A stretch of 64,000 nt of DNA, from assembly GCF_029910095.1 (NCBI RefSeq), contig NZ_CP094526.1, positions 4,340,001 through 4,404,000 on the forward strand. Reading direction: 5' to 3'. Below, one piece after another: positions 23,402 through 32,498 of the stretch (position 1 is its first letter; the number at the start of each line of letters is the position of its first letter). The stretch comes from Bradyrhizobium sp. ISRA464. Its GTDB lineage: Bacteria; Pseudomonadota; Alphaproteobacteria; Rhizobiales; Xanthobacteraceae. The position numbers and the translations under genes were made by a program. The notes under the pieces are model-generated. The model was not told where the DNA came from. It searched no databases and saw nothing but the letters and a program-made list of their open reading frames with translations.

Positions 23402-24756
23402 CCGTGTTCGGAATTGGCATCTCCTACGGGCTTGCCACCCTGTTCGCGATGTTCTCGGGCATGCCCATTGCATTCGCCCTGGGCGCCGTCGCCGTCGTCT
23501 TCATGGCGATCTACATGCCCGCCGCCTCGCTCGATACGGTAACGCAGAACGTCTACGAGGAAATGGCGTCGATCACGCTGCTGTCGATCCCGCTGTTCAT
23601 CCTGAAGGGCGCCGCGATCGGCAAATCCCGCGCCGGTCAGGACCTCTACTCGGCGCTGCATGCCTGGCTGCACCGCATTCCCGGCGGCCTCGGCGTCGCC
23701 AATGTGTTTGCCTGCGCGCTGTTCGCGGCGATGGCCGGCTCCTCGCCCGCGACCTGCTCGGCGATCGGTTCGGCCGGCATTCCCGAGATGCGCAAGCGCG
23801 GCTATTCCGGCGGCTTTGCCGCGGGCATCATCGCCGCCGGCGGCACGCTCGGCATCCTGTTGCCGCCCTCGATCACGATGATCCTGTTCGCGGTCGCCGC
23901 CGAGAAATCGCTGGGCCGGCTGTTCCTCGCCGGCATCGGTCCCGGCCTGCTGCTGGTGACGCTGTTCGGCCTCTACGCAGTGTTCCGCTTCCGGAAGGAA
24001 TATGCTGCCGCCCGTGCCACCTATGACGCCACCGGCAAGGACGCCGCGATCTTGCAGCACGACGAGTTCACCATGGCCGAGCGCTTCAGCGTGCTGCCCC
24101 GCGTGATCCCGTTCGTGCTGCTGCTGACCGGTGTGATGATCGCGCTCTATGGAGGCTATGCGACCCCGTCGGAGACGGCCGGGCTCGGCGGCCTGCTGGC
24201 GCTCGCGCTGATTGCGGTGATCTACAGTGTGTGGCGGCCGAGCGACCTGTCGCCGATCCTGAGATCGACGATCCGCGAGTCCACCATGCTGATGCTGATC
24301 ATCGGCATGTCGCTGCTCTATTCCTACGTGATGAGCTATTTGCACATCTCGCAGTCCGCGGCGGAATCGATTGTGGCGATGCATCTGCCGCGCTGGGAGC
24401 TGTTGTTCGCGATCCTGGTGATGGTGATCGTGCTCGGCTTCTTCCTGCCGCCGGTCTCGATCATCCTGATGACCGCGCCGATCATCCTGCCGCCGCTGCG
24501 CGCCGCCAATTTCGACATCATCTGGTTCGGCGTCGTCATGACCATCGTCATGGAGATGGGCTTGATCCATCCGCCGGTCGGCCTGAACATCTTCGTCATC
24601 CGCAACGTCGCGCCCGACATCTCCTTGAGCGAGGTGATCTGGGGCACGTTGCCGTTCGTGCTCCTGATGATGTTCGCGGTGCTGCTGCTCTGCATCTTCC
24701 CGGAAATCTCCACCTGGCTGCCGAACCTCGTCATGGGGTCGGAGGGAGGGGGATAG
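23398..24756 (+). CDS. dctM: TRAP transporter large permease (DctM)
   Basis: The large membrane subunit, 452 aa, about 12 helices, of the DctM/IT superfamily. Typical segments are FSGMPIAFALGAVAVVFM, SIPLFILKGAAIGKS, FAAMAGSSPATCSAIGSAGIPEM, GTLGILLPPSITMILF and, late, GFFLPPVSIILMTAPIILPP and IHPPVGLNIFVIRN. It uses a sodium gradient to import the ligand delivered by DctP. The start codon overlaps the dctQ stop (ATGA). The operon ends in an inverted repeat that separates it from the convergent hmgL. Confidence 0.95.
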   Translation: MTVFGIGISYGLATLFAMFSGMPIAFALGAVAVVFMAIYMPAASLDTVTQNVYEEMASITLLSIPLFILKGAAIGKSRAGQDLYSALHAWLHRIPGGLGVANVFACALFAAMAGSSPATCSAIGSAGIPEMRKRGYSGGFAAGIIAAGGTLGILLPPSITMILFAVAAEKSLGRLFLAGIGPGLLLVTLFGLYAVFRFRKEYAAARATYDATGKDAAILQHDEFTMAERFSVLPRVIPFVLLLTGVMIALYGGYATPSETAGLGGLLALALIAVIYSVWRPSDLSPILRSTIRESTMLMLIIGMSLLYSYVMSYLHISQSAAESIVAMHLPRWELLFAILVMVIVLGFFLPPVSIILMTAPIILPPLRAANFDIIWFGVVMTIVMEMGLIHPPVGLNIFVIRNVAPDISLSEVIWGTLPFVLLMMFAVLLLCIFPEISTWLPNLVMGSEGGG

Positions 24757-24762
24757 AACCTC

Positions 24763-24829
24763 TGTAGGATGGGTAGAGCGCAGCGAAACCCATCACGTTC
24801 GTGGGTTTCGCTACGGTCTAACCACGCTA
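24763..24829. repeat. inverted repeat between convergent dctM and hmgL
   Basis: gcagcgaaaccca (24780-24792) and tgggtttcgctac (24802-24814) are inverted copies with 12 of 13 matches, flanked by gtaggatgggtagagc and by a degraded mate ending at the hmgL stop codon. This is the 'taggatgggtagagcg' repeat seen widely in Bradyrhizobium as I recall. It probably also serves as a bidirectional terminator. Confidence 0.65.
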
Positions 24830-25732
24830 CGAAGCACGACGCTTCTTCGCATTGAGCGCGGAGGCGACGCGGCTTACTGGCGGCCGTCCCAGCAGTCTGC
24901 TGACCTCGTTCGTCGCGGCCAGCAGCTTCTCCATGTCGACGCCGGTTCTGATCCCCATGCCCTCGAGCATGTAGACCACATCCTCCGTTGCAACATTCCC
25001 GGTCGCGCCCGGGGCATACGGGCAGCCGCCGAGGCCGCCGGCCGCGGAATCGATGACACGGACGCCCTCCTCCATGCCGGCATAGATATTGGCGAGCGCC
25101 TGGCCGTAAGTGTCGTGAAAATGCATCGCGAGGTTGGCCATGGGAACGCTGCCGCCGACCGCACGCATCAGCTCCCGCGCCTTGACCGGCGTGCCGACGC
25201 CGATGGTGTCGCCGAGCGAGATTTCGTAGCAGCCGAGATCGAACAGCGTCCTGGCGACATCGACGACCGCCTGCGGCTTCACTTCGCCGTCGAACGGGCA
25301 GCCGAGCACGCAGGAGATATAGCCGCGCACCTTGATGCCGTCGGCTTTGGCGCGCGCCAGCACCGGTTTGAAGCGCTCGATCGACTCGGTGACCGAACAG
25401 TTGATGTTGGCGCGCGAGAAGCCCTCGGAGGCGGACGCGAACACCGCGATCACCTTGGCGCCAGCGGCCTGCGACGCCTCATAGCCCTTCTCGTTCGGCA
25501 CCAGCACGTGGAACTCACCCTTGAGATGGCCGACGCCACGCAGCACGTCGGCGGATCCCATCATCTGCGGAACCGCCTTTGGCGATACGAACGCGCCGAC
25601 CTCAACCGTCGGCAGGCCGGCGTCGATCAGGCGCTCGACGAACGCGATGCGGTCAGCGACGCTGATCGGCGTCTTCTCGTTCTGTAGCCCGTCGCGCGGG
25701 CCAACCTCGATGATGCTGATACGATCGCTCAT
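24827..25732 (-). CDS. hmgL: hydroxymethylglutaryl-CoA lyase
   Basis: A 301-aa TIM-barrel lyase that splits HMG-CoA into acetyl-CoA and acetoacetate, the last step of leucine degradation. Family motifs are visible: IEVGPRDGLQNE at the N-terminus (catalytic Arg and metal-binding Asp), CVLGCPFDGEV, MHFHDTYGQALAN (metal His) and GGCPYAPGATGNVATEDVVYML, containing the catalytic Cys. The start overlaps the stop of the biotin carboxylase gene as ATGA. It is last in the ivd-mccB-mccA-hmgL operon. It is also known as mvaB or liuE. Confidence 0.95.
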   Translation of the reverse strand: MSDRISIIEVGPRDGLQNEKTPISVADRIAFVERLIDAGLPTVEVGAFVSPKAVPQMMGSADVLRGVGHLKGEFHVLVPNEKGYEASQAAGAKVIAVFASASEGFSRANINCSVTESIERFKPVLARAKADGIKVRGYISCVLGCPFDGEVKPQAVVDVARTLFDLGCYEISLGDTIGVGTPVKARELMRAVGGSVPMANLAMHFHDTYGQALANIYAGMEEGVRVIDSAAGGLGGCPYAPGATGNVATEDVVYMLEGMGIRTGVDMEKLLAATNEVSRLLGRPPVSRVASALNAKKRRAS

Positions 25733-27738
25733 GACTCAGCCAGCGGCTCCACCTCGGCAAGCTCAACGCCCTCGCCGACAATGTCGCCGACCTTGCATTT
25801 GAGCTTCTTCAGCACGCCCGCATAGGGTGCGCGCAGGGTCTGCTCCATCTTCATCACTTCCAGCGTGAGGATTGGCGCGCCCTTCTCGAGCGTCGCGCCT
25901 TCCTCGGCAAGCAGCGCCACCACGGTGCCCGGCAAGGGCGCGACGATTTTGTCCTCGCCGACCTGCTCCTCGCTCTCGCCGCCAAACGGGTCGACCCAAT
26001 GCAGATCGAAACGGCCGTTGCGGGTGCGCAGGTAGAGCTCGTGGCCCTCGATCACCGACGCCACACGCGATTTCACGCCATTGAGCGTCAGGTCGAATCC
26101 GGCGTCATCGGGTGACGAGATAGTGAATGTCAGTTCACGCCCGCCGACGGACAGCGTCGACGGCCCGTTGCCGTAGTGCAGCGTGATGGTCTGCGCTGGC
26201 TCGTGGCCTTGCCGCAACGAGAAGACACGCTGGCGGCGGCCGACCGGCATCCAGCCGAAGGTCTGCCAGGGCGAGCTCGCCTCACTCCGCGCGGCCTTCT
26301 GCTCCTCGTTCACGATCGCAGCCACCGCTGCACAAAGCTCGAACTCTCCGGCCGCGCCTTTCTCGGCCGTCAGGTTCTTCAGCTCGCGCTCGATGAAGCC
26401 GGTATCGATCGTATTGGCGCGCGTGGCCGGATGCGTCACCAGCGCCGAGAGGAAGGGGATGTTGGTGACGATGCCGCGGACATCGGTCTCTTCCAGCCCG
26501 CGATTGAGCTTCTCGATCGCCGCCTGACGGGTCGGCGCCCAGGCGATCACCTTGGCGAGCATGGCGTCGTAATATGGCGACACGCTGTCGCCGCTGCGGT
26601 AACCGGCGTCGATACGCAGGCCGTCGCGTTGCGGCGGCGTCCGCCAGGTCTTGATGCGGCCAACTGACGGCATGAAGTTCTTCTGCGGATTTTCCGCGTA
26701 GACACGCGCCTCGATGGCGTGGCCGTTGAGCTTGACCTCATCCTGTTTCAGCGGCAGCGCCTCGCCGAACGCGACGCGGAGCTGCCATTCGACGAGATCG
26801 ACGCCGGTGATCAGCTCGGTGACGGGATGCTCGACCTGCAAGCGGGTGTTCATCTCGATGAAGAACACGTCCTTGCCGTCGGAGACGAACTCGATCGTAC
26901 CGGCGCCTACGTAGTTGACCGCACCGGCCGCCTTGCGCGCGGCTTCGCAGACCGTCTCACGCTGCGCGGCATTCAAGGTCGGCGACGGCGCCTCCTCGAT
27001 CACCTTCTGGTGCCGCCGCTGCAGCGTGCATTCGCGCTCCCACAGCGAGAGCAGATTGCCATGGCTGTCACCAACGATCTGCACCTCGATATGGCGCGGG
27101 TTCTGCACGAATTTCTCGATCAGCATCCGGTCGTCGCCGAACGCCGCCTTGGCCTCGCGCTTGGCGCTGACGATCGCAGCCGACAGCTCGGCCGCCGAAT
27201 TGACTACACGCATGCCGCGACCGCCGCCGCCGGCGGAGGCCTTCACCAACACCGGAAAGCCGATCCGGTTGGCAGCGTCGGCAAGAGTGGCCTCGTCCTG
27301 GGCTTCGCCATGATAGCCTGGCACCAGCGGCACACCGGCCTTCTCCATCAGCGCCTTGGAGCCTGACTTGGAGCCCATCGCCGTCATCATCTCGGCGGTC
27401 GGGCCGACGAATACCAATCCGGCCTCGAGACAGGCCTGGGCGAACTCGGCATTTTCCGAGAGGAAGCCATAACCAGGATGGACCGCCTCCGCGCCGGTCT
27501 CGCGGGTAGCCGCGATCACGCGCTCGATGTTGAGATAGCTGTCGCGCGCCCGCGCCGGCCCCAGCAGCACAGCCTCGTCGGCCAGCGCGATATGCATCGC
27601 ATCGCGGTCGGCTTCGGAATAGACGGCGACCGTGCGCAGCCCCATGGCGCGCGCGGAGCGGATGACGCGGCAGGCGATTTCGCCGCGGTTGGCGATCAGA
27701 AGCGTGCGGAAGCGCCGGTAGAGTCTTGAGCGGTCCAT
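25729..27738 (-). CDS. mccA: methylcrotonyl-CoA carboxylase biotin-containing subunit
   Basis: The 669-aa alpha subunit of an acyl-CoA carboxylase. In order: a biotin carboxylase domain (RTLLIANRGEIACRVIRSA; ATP-binding ASAGGGGRGMRV; EMNTRLQVEHPVTE), a BT linker domain, and a C-terminal biotinyl domain with the biotinylated Lys in LEVMKMEQ. The context with ivd, mccB and hmgL identifies it as 3-methylcrotonyl-CoA carboxylase rather than propionyl-CoA carboxylase. The ATG at 27738 is two bases from the mccB stop; the open frame continues to 27855 inside mccB but is not family sequence. Also called liuD. Confidence 0.95.
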   Translation of the reverse strand: MDRSRLYRRFRTLLIANRGEIACRVIRSARAMGLRTVAVYSEADRDAMHIALADEAVLLGPARARDSYLNIERVIAATRETGAEAVHPGYGFLSENAEFAQACLEAGLVFVGPTAEMMTAMGSKSGSKALMEKAGVPLVPGYHGEAQDEATLADAANRIGFPVLVKASAGGGGRGMRVVNSAAELSAAIVSAKREAKAAFGDDRMLIEKFVQNPRHIEVQIVGDSHGNLLSLWERECTLQRRHQKVIEEAPSPTLNAAQRETVCEAARKAAGAVNYVGAGTIEFVSDGKDVFFIEMNTRLQVEHPVTELITGVDLVEWQLRVAFGEALPLKQDEVKLNGHAIEARVYAENPQKNFMPSVGRIKTWRTPPQRDGLRIDAGYRSGDSVSPYYDAMLAKVIAWAPTRQAAIEKLNRGLEETDVRGIVTNIPFLSALVTHPATRANTIDTGFIERELKNLTAEKGAAGEFELCAAVAAIVNEEQKAARSEASSPWQTFGWMPVGRRQRVFSLRQGHEPAQTITLHYGNGPSTLSVGGRELTFTISSPDDAGFDLTLNGVKSRVASVIEGHELYLRTRNGRFDLHWVDPFGGESEEQVGEDKIVAPLPGTVVALLAEEGATLEKGAPILTLEVMKMEQTLRAPYAGVLKKLKCKVGDIVGEGVELAEVEPLAES

Positions 27739-27740
27739 GG

Positions 27741-29345
27741 TCACATCCTGAACAGGCCAAACTTCGTCGGCTCGATCGGCGCATTGACGGCGGCCGACAG
27801 CCCGAGCCCGAGCACCAAGCGGGTATCGGCGGGATCGATCACGCCGTCGTCCCACAGCCGCGCGGTGGCGTAATAGGGATTGCCCTGGCTCTCATACTGG
27901 GCGCGAATGGGAGCGCGGAATTTCTCCTCCTCTTCCGCCGACCAGGTCTCGCCCTTGGCCTCGATATTGTCGCGGCGGACCTGGCTCAGCACCATGGAGG
28001 CCTGCTCGCCGCCCATCACGGAGATGCGGGCATTGGGCCAGAGCCAGAGGAAGCGTGGGCTGTAGGCGCGGCCGCACATGCCGTAATTGCCGGCCCCGTA
28101 GGAGCCGCCGATCACGACGGTGAATTTCGGCACGCCGGCGGTGGCTACCGCGGTCACCAGCTTGGCGCCGTCACGGGCGATGCCGCCGGCCTCGTACTTC
28201 TTGCCGACCATGAAGCCGGTGATGTTCTGCAGGAACACCAGCGGAATGCCGCGCTGGCAACACAGCTCGATGAAGTGCGCGCCCTTCAGCGAACTCTCGC
28301 TGAACAGGATGCCGTTGTTGGCGATGATGCCGACCGGATAGCCCCAGATATGGGCGAAACCGCAAATCAGCGTGGTACCGTAGAGCCTCTTGAACTCGTC
28401 GAATTCGGAGCCGTCGACGATCCGCGCGATGATGTCGTGCACGTCGAACGGCTTGCGCCCATCGGCAGACACAACACCGTAGATTTCCTCAGCCGGAAAC
28501 AGCGGCTCCTGGGGGGTGCGCATATTGAGCGGCGCCTTCGTCGGCTGCTTCAGCGTCCCCACGATGCGCCGGGCGATCCCGATCGCATGGGCATCGTTCT
28601 GCGCGTAGTGATCCGTGACGCCGGAGTGCCGCGAATGAACATCGGCGCCACCCAGTTCCTCGGCCGTGACGACCTCGCCGGTCGCAGCCTTCACCAGCGG
28701 CGGACCGCCGAGGAAGATGGTGCCCTGGTTGCGCACGATGATGCTCTCGTCCGACATCGCCGGCACATAGGCGCCGCCCGCGGTGCAGGAGCCCATCACG
28801 ATCGCGATCTGCGGAATGCCGGCTGCAGACATCTGGGCCTGATTGTAGAAGATGCGCCCGAAATGCCGCTCATCGGGGAAGATCTCGTCCTGCAGCGGCA
28901 GGAACGCGCCGCCGGAATCCACCATGTAGACGCAGGGCAGATTGTTCTGCCGCGCGATGTCCTGGGCGCGGAGATGCTTCTTCACCGTCATCGGGTAGTA
29001 GGTCCCGCCCTTGATCGTGGCGTCGTTGGCGACGATGATGCATTCGCGCCCAGCAATGCGTCCGATGCCGGTGACAATGCTCGCCGAATGCACGTCGCCG
29101 CCATAGACACCATTGGCGGCCAGCGGCGACAGTTCCAGGAATGCCGTGCCGGGATCGATCAGAAGATCGACGCGATCGCGTGCCAACATCTTGCCGCGCG
29201 AGGTGTGGCGCTTGCGCGAGGTCTCGCCCCCGCCGCCGGCAACTTGATCGAGCTTGTCGCGGAGCTCCGCGACCAGGCCACGCATCACCTCGGCGTTATG
29301 CGCAAATTCTTGGGATGTCGGATCGATCGTCGAATGAAGCAGCAT
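27741..29345 (-). CDS. mccB: methylcrotonyl-CoA carboxylase carboxyltransferase subunit
   Basis: The 534-aa beta subunit, transferring carboxyl from biotin to 3-methylcrotonyl-CoA. Both crotonase-like carboxyltransferase halves are present: [20 protein letters not shown] and [19 protein letters not shown] in the N-terminal half, and [19 protein letters not shown] and [18 protein letters not shown] (oxyanion-hole glycines) in the C-terminal half. The start at 29345 gives [14 protein letters not shown] as in the family. It is cotranscribed between ivd and mccA. Also called liuB. Confidence 0.95.
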   Translation of the reverse strand: MLLHSTIDPTSQEFAHNAEVMRGLVAELRDKLDQVAGGGGETSRKRHTSRGKMLARDRVDLLIDPGTAFLELSPLAANGVYGGDVHSASIVTGIGRIAGRECIIVANDATIKGGTYYPMTVKKHLRAQDIARQNNLPCVYMVDSGGAFLPLQDEIFPDERHFGRIFYNQAQMSAAGIPQIAIVMGSCTAGGAYVPAMSDESIIVRNQGTIFLGGPPLVKAATGEVVTAEELGGADVHSRHSGVTDHYAQNDAHAIGIARRIVGTLKQPTKAPLNMRTPQEPLFPAEEIYGVVSADGRKPFDVHDIIARIVDGSEFDEFKRLYGTTLICGFAHIWGYPVGIIANNGILFSESSLKGAHFIELCCQRGIPLVFLQNITGFMVGKKYEAGGIARDGAKLVTAVATAGVPKFTVVIGGSYGAGNYGMCGRAYSPRFLWLWPNARISVMGGEQASMVLSQVRRDNIEAKGETWSAEEEEKFRAPIRAQYESQGNPYYATARLWDDGVIDPADTRLVLGLGLSAAVNAPIEPTKFGLFRM

Positions 29346-29430
29346 ATGCGTTGCACGTCTCGTTGGTGATACCGTCAGGACTTGCGCAAAATAGATCATC
29401 GCGCCGGGCGGCGCGATAGACTGTGGATCT

Positions 29431-30603
29431 TCACGCCGTCTTGGTGAACAGCTCGCGGCCGATCAGCATGCGACGGATCTCGCTGGTGCCGGCGCCGATC
29501 TCATAGAGCTTGGCGTCGCGCAACAGGCGGCCGGTCGGATAGTCGTTGATGTAGCCGTTGCCGCCCAGGAGCTGGATCGCATCCAGTGCGCATTGGGTGG
29601 CCTTCTCGGCGGCGTAGAGGATCGCGCCGGCGGCATCCTCGCGCGTGGTCTCGCCGCGGTCGCAGGCCTTGGCCACCGCATAGACGTAGGCGCGCGAGGC
29701 GTTCATCGTGGTGTACATGTCGGCGATCTTGCCCTGCACCAGCTGGAACTCGCCGATCGGCTCGCCGAACTGCTTGCGCTCGTGAACATAAGGCAGCACC
29801 ACATCCATGCAGGCCTGCATGATACCGATCGGACCGGCAGCCAGCACCGCGCGCTCATAGTCGAGGCCGGACATCAACACATTGACGCCGCGGCCGAGCT
29901 CGCCAAGCACGTTCTCCTGCGGCACCTCGCAATCCTCGAACACCAGTTCGCAGGTGTCTGAGCCGCGCATGCCGAGCTTGTCGAGCTTCTGCGCGGTGGA
30001 AAAGCCCTTCATGCCCTTTTCGATGATGAAAGCGGTGATGCCGCGCGGCCCGGCATTCGGATCGGTCTTGGCATAGACCACAAGCGTATCGGCGACGGGC
30101 CCGTTGGTGATCCACATCTTGTTGCCGTTCAGCACGAAGCGGTCGCCCTTCTTCTCGGCGCGGGTCTTCATCGAGACCACGTCCGAGCCGGCCGAGGGCT
30201 CCGACATCGCGAGTGAGCCGACATGCTCGCCCGAGATCAGCTTCGGCAGATACTTGCGCTTCTGCGTCTCGTTGCCATTGCGGCGGATCTGGTTGACGCA
30301 GAGGTTGGAATGCGCGCCGTAGGACAGGCCAACCGACGCGGATGCCCGCGAGATCTCTTCCAGCGCGACGCAATGCTCGAGATAGCCGAGGCCCGAGCCG
30401 CCATACTCCTCCTCGACCGTAATGCCGTGCAGGCCCAGCGCGCCGAGCTTCGGCCAAAGGTCGCGCGGAAACTGGTTGGAGCGATCGATCTCGGCCGCCC
30501 GCGGCGCGATCTCGTTGGTCGCGAAATCATGCACCGTCTCGCGGATCGCATCCGCGGTCTCGCCGAGGTCGAAATTGAACATTGCCGCCTGGTTCGAGGC
30601 CAT
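29431..30603 (-). CDS. ivd: isovaleryl-CoA dehydrogenase
   Basis: A 390-aa acyl-CoA dehydrogenase oxidising isovaleryl-CoA to 3-methylcrotonyl-CoA. FAD-binding and active-site segments are clear: [34 protein letters not shown], and [17 protein letters not shown], which carries the Glu that acts as base at the position typical of IVD. The C-terminal part [33 protein letters not shown] is standard. It is the first gene of the leucine catabolic operon, 85 bases before mccB, and divergent from a tetR gene. Also called liuA. Confidence 0.96.
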   Translation of the reverse strand: MASNQAAMFNFDLGETADAIRETVHDFATNEIAPRAAEIDRSNQFPRDLWPKLGALGLHGITVEEEYGGSGLGYLEHCVALEEISRASASVGLSYGAHSNLCVNQIRRNGNETQKRKYLPKLISGEHVGSLAMSEPSAGSDVVSMKTRAEKKGDRFVLNGNKMWITNGPVADTLVVYAKTDPNAGPRGITAFIIEKGMKGFSTAQKLDKLGMRGSDTCELVFEDCEVPQENVLGELGRGVNVLMSGLDYERAVLAAGPIGIMQACMDVVLPYVHERKQFGEPIGEFQLVQGKIADMYTTMNASRAYVYAVAKACDRGETTREDAAGAILYAAEKATQCALDAIQLLGGNGYINDYPTGRLLRDAKLYEIGAGTSEIRRMLIGRELFTKTA

Positions 30604-30634
30604 GATCCCTCCCTTAGAGATTCATTCTGCAATT

Positions 30635-30650
30635 AAACGATCATACGTTT
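30635..30650. promoter_or_regulatory. operator-like palindrome, site 1 (ivd side)
   Basis: aaacgatcatacgttt is an inverted repeat (aaacg/cgttt around six bases) 32 bases upstream of the ivd ATG. Its reverse complement matches site 2 at 12 of 16 positions. It is a likely binding site for the divergent TetR regulator. Confidence 0.5.
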
Positions 30651-30732
30651 TTTTATTGGCTTCGCAAGCCATCGTGCTATGGTTTGCAAACGAACCCAGC
30701 AGCACATTGAATCTGCTAGGATTTTGTGCAAT

Positions 30733-30748
30733 AAACATACGGTCGTTC
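30733..30748. promoter_or_regulatory. operator-like site 2 (tetR side)
   Basis: aaacatacggtcgttc resembles the reverse complement of site 1 (12 of 16 identical) and lies 50 bases upstream of the tetR ATG. The two sites, about 98 bases apart, would allow one regulator to control both divergent promoters. Confidence 0.45.
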
Positions 30749-30797
30749 GCTTGTTTCCGAGATATCCGCTGCAAGCCAACACCCATCCGAGGCTTCG

Positions 30798-31460
30798 ATG
30801 GCACGCACGATCGGCTCACACGGTCCCAAGACGCTGGAGGCGATCCGCAAGGCCGGCGTGCGCCTGATCTACGAGCACGGCTATGAGGCGATGAGCCTGC
30901 GCCAGCTCGCCGCCGAGGTCGGCATCCAGGCCGGCTCGCTCTACAATCATATCAGCACCAAGCAGGATCTGTTGTTCGACCTGGTGCAGGACCATATCAA
31001 CGATCTCCTGCGCCAGCTCGATCATGCGCTCGACGGAAAGGCCGATCCAGTCGAAAAGCTGCGTGCCTTCGTCGCCTTCCACGTCACCTACCACATGACG
31101 CGGAAACGCGAGGTCTTCATCGCCAATTCCGAGCTGCGCAGTCTCGAGCCGAAGAACTATGAGGCCGTTGTGGCGCTGCGCGGCGCCTACGAGCAGCGGC
31201 TGGCCCAGATCCTCACCGACGGGGTGTCCGAAGGCGTCTTTGAGGTCGTCGACATCCAGGTCGCGACCTTTGCGATCATCGCGCTCCTGACCGGGCTTTG
31301 CACCTGGTATCGCCCCGGAGGCCGGTTGACGAAGGAGGCGATCGTCGCAGCGCATGAGAAGCTCGTGCTGTCAGGTGTCGGCGCAGCGCCGGCTGAAGCG
31401 GGCGAAGTGCGCAGGAGCAGCGAGGGTCTCCGCAGCGCTGTGGCGGGTGAGCGCCCGTGA
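30798..31460 (+). CDS. TetR/AcrR family transcriptional regulator
   Basis: A 220-aa regulator with an N-terminal TetR helix-turn-helix (TLEAIRKAGVRLIYEHGYEAMSLRQLAAEVGIQAGSLYNHISTKQDLLF, residues about 12-60) and a helical ligand domain. It is divergent from the ivd operon with two matching palindromes between, so it most likely represses leucine/isovalerate catabolism, releasing on an acyl-CoA intermediate; the ligand is inferred. Its end overlaps the following lrp gene as GTGA. Confidence 0.88.
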   Translation: MARTIGSHGPKTLEAIRKAGVRLIYEHGYEAMSLRQLAAEVGIQAGSLYNHISTKQDLLFDLVQDHINDLLRQLDHALDGKADPVEKLRAFVAFHVTYHMTRKREVFIANSELRSLEPKNYEAVVALRGAYEQRLAQILTDGVSEGVFEVVDIQVATFAIIALLTGLCTWYRPGGRLTKEAIVAAHEKLVLSGVGAAPAEAGEVRRSSEGLRSAVAGERP

Positions 31461-31954
31461 CAGAACGCCAACAGTTCGATGACATCGACCTCAGGATCCT
31501 GTCCGAACTGCAGAACGACGGCCGGATCAGGATCAACGAACTCGCAGCCCGCGTCGGCATCACCGCCCCACCCTGTCTCCGCCGGGTCAGGGCGCTGCGC
31601 AGCCGCGGGGTGATCCGGGCCGTCCGCGCGACCCTCGACGAACGGATGCTTGGCTATGAAGTCACGACCTTCGTCCTGATCCAGCTCGAGAGCCAGACGC
31701 TTTCGGCGATCGAGGCGTTTGAGGCCGCCGTGGCGGCGGTGCCGCGGTTTCTGCAGTGCTGGCGGATCTCGGGCGACGCCGATTTCATGCTCAAATGCGT
31801 CGCACCTGATGTCAACGACATGCGTCAGCAGCTCCTGCAGTTCGCAAGCCTGCCGAATGTTCGCAAAATCAGAAGCTTTCCGGTCCTCGGCGTCTCGAAA
31901 GACGCGCCGTTGCCGATCCCCGGCAGCCTGGCCGCTCCAAGCCCGGCGACCTAA
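31457..31954 (+). CDS. Lrp/AsnC family transcriptional regulator
   Basis: A 165-aa Lrp-type regulator: N-terminal helix-turn-helix (FDDIDLRILSELQNDGRIRINELAARVGITAPPCLRRVRAL) and a C-terminal RAM/AsnC ligand domain (VLIQLESQTLSAIEAFE, CWRISGDADFMLKCVAPDVNDM). Such proteins sense amino acids. The GTG start overlaps the tetR stop (GTGA), so both regulators are made from one mRNA. Together with the divergent leucine-degradation genes this suggests dual control by an acyl-CoA sensor and an amino acid sensor; that link is inference. Confidence 0.9.
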   Translation: MTERQQFDDIDLRILSELQNDGRIRINELAARVGITAPPCLRRVRALRSRGVIRAVRATLDERMLGYEVTTFVLIQLESQTLSAIEAFEAAVAAVPRFLQCWRISGDADFMLKCVAPDVNDMRQQLLQFASLPNVRKIRSFPVLGVSKDAPLPIPGSLAAPSPAT

Positions 31955-31968
31955 TCTCCGGAATGGCC

Positions 31969-32274
31969 CTAGTGAGTCCAGGGCTCCCAGCGGCGGAACG
32001 CGAAATTGTCGGCATAGGCGATCTGGCGAGGCGCCGATGCCTGCGGCTCGATCACCTGGTAGGCGATGCCCTTGCGCTCGCAATAGGCGACCGCTTCTTC
32101 CTTGGTCTCGAACCGGAGCGAGAGCTGCTGCTTCATGTCGGTGGACGAGGTCCAGCCCATCAGCGGCTCCACGGTGCGCGGCTGCTCCGGCTCGTAATCC
32201 AGTTGCCAGTCCTTGGCCGTGGCGCGTCCCGATTGCATCGCGTTTTTGGCGGGCTTAAAAATGCGTGCGGTCAT
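31969..32274 (-). CDS. respiratory complex I accessory subunit (NDUFS4-like)
   Basis: A 101-aa protein of the ETC complex I subunit (NDUFS4) family: MTARIFKPAKNAMQSGRA, WQLDYEPEQPRTVEPLMGWTSSTDM, LRFETKEEAVAYCERKGIAY, and ending AYADNFAFRRWEPWTH. In alphaproteobacteria and mitochondria this supernumerary subunit sits on the peripheral arm of NADH:quinone oxidoreductase. As usual it stands alone away from the nuo operon. The length equals the typical bacterial form. Confidence 0.9.
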   Translation of the reverse strand: MTARIFKPAKNAMQSGRATAKDWQLDYEPEQPRTVEPLMGWTSSTDMKQQLSLRFETKEEAVAYCERKGIAYQVIEPQASAPRQIAYADNFAFRRWEPWTH

Positions 32275-32498
32275 GGATGGTCGGGCCTCGTGGGATATGC
32301 AACATGAAGCGAATGGAGGAAACCGCCGGGATAGTATAGAGACACCGCTCAGCGATGTGATCGGTGATTCCCCATCCCGGATGTTACCTTCGCCGGACCG
32401 ATATAGTCATTCTACCGCGCTGTGACAATCTGGGCCTCGGGGCTTCCCGCGGCCGGCAGCGCGGCCTTCTCGAAAGCGTCACCTCGAAGAAGCGGCCC

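Noticed and set aside
25729-29345. mccA/mccB as propionyl-CoA carboxylase
   Set aside because: The order ivd-mccB-mccA-hmgL fits leucine degradation; propionyl-CoA carboxylase genes would normally lie with methylmalonyl-CoA genes.
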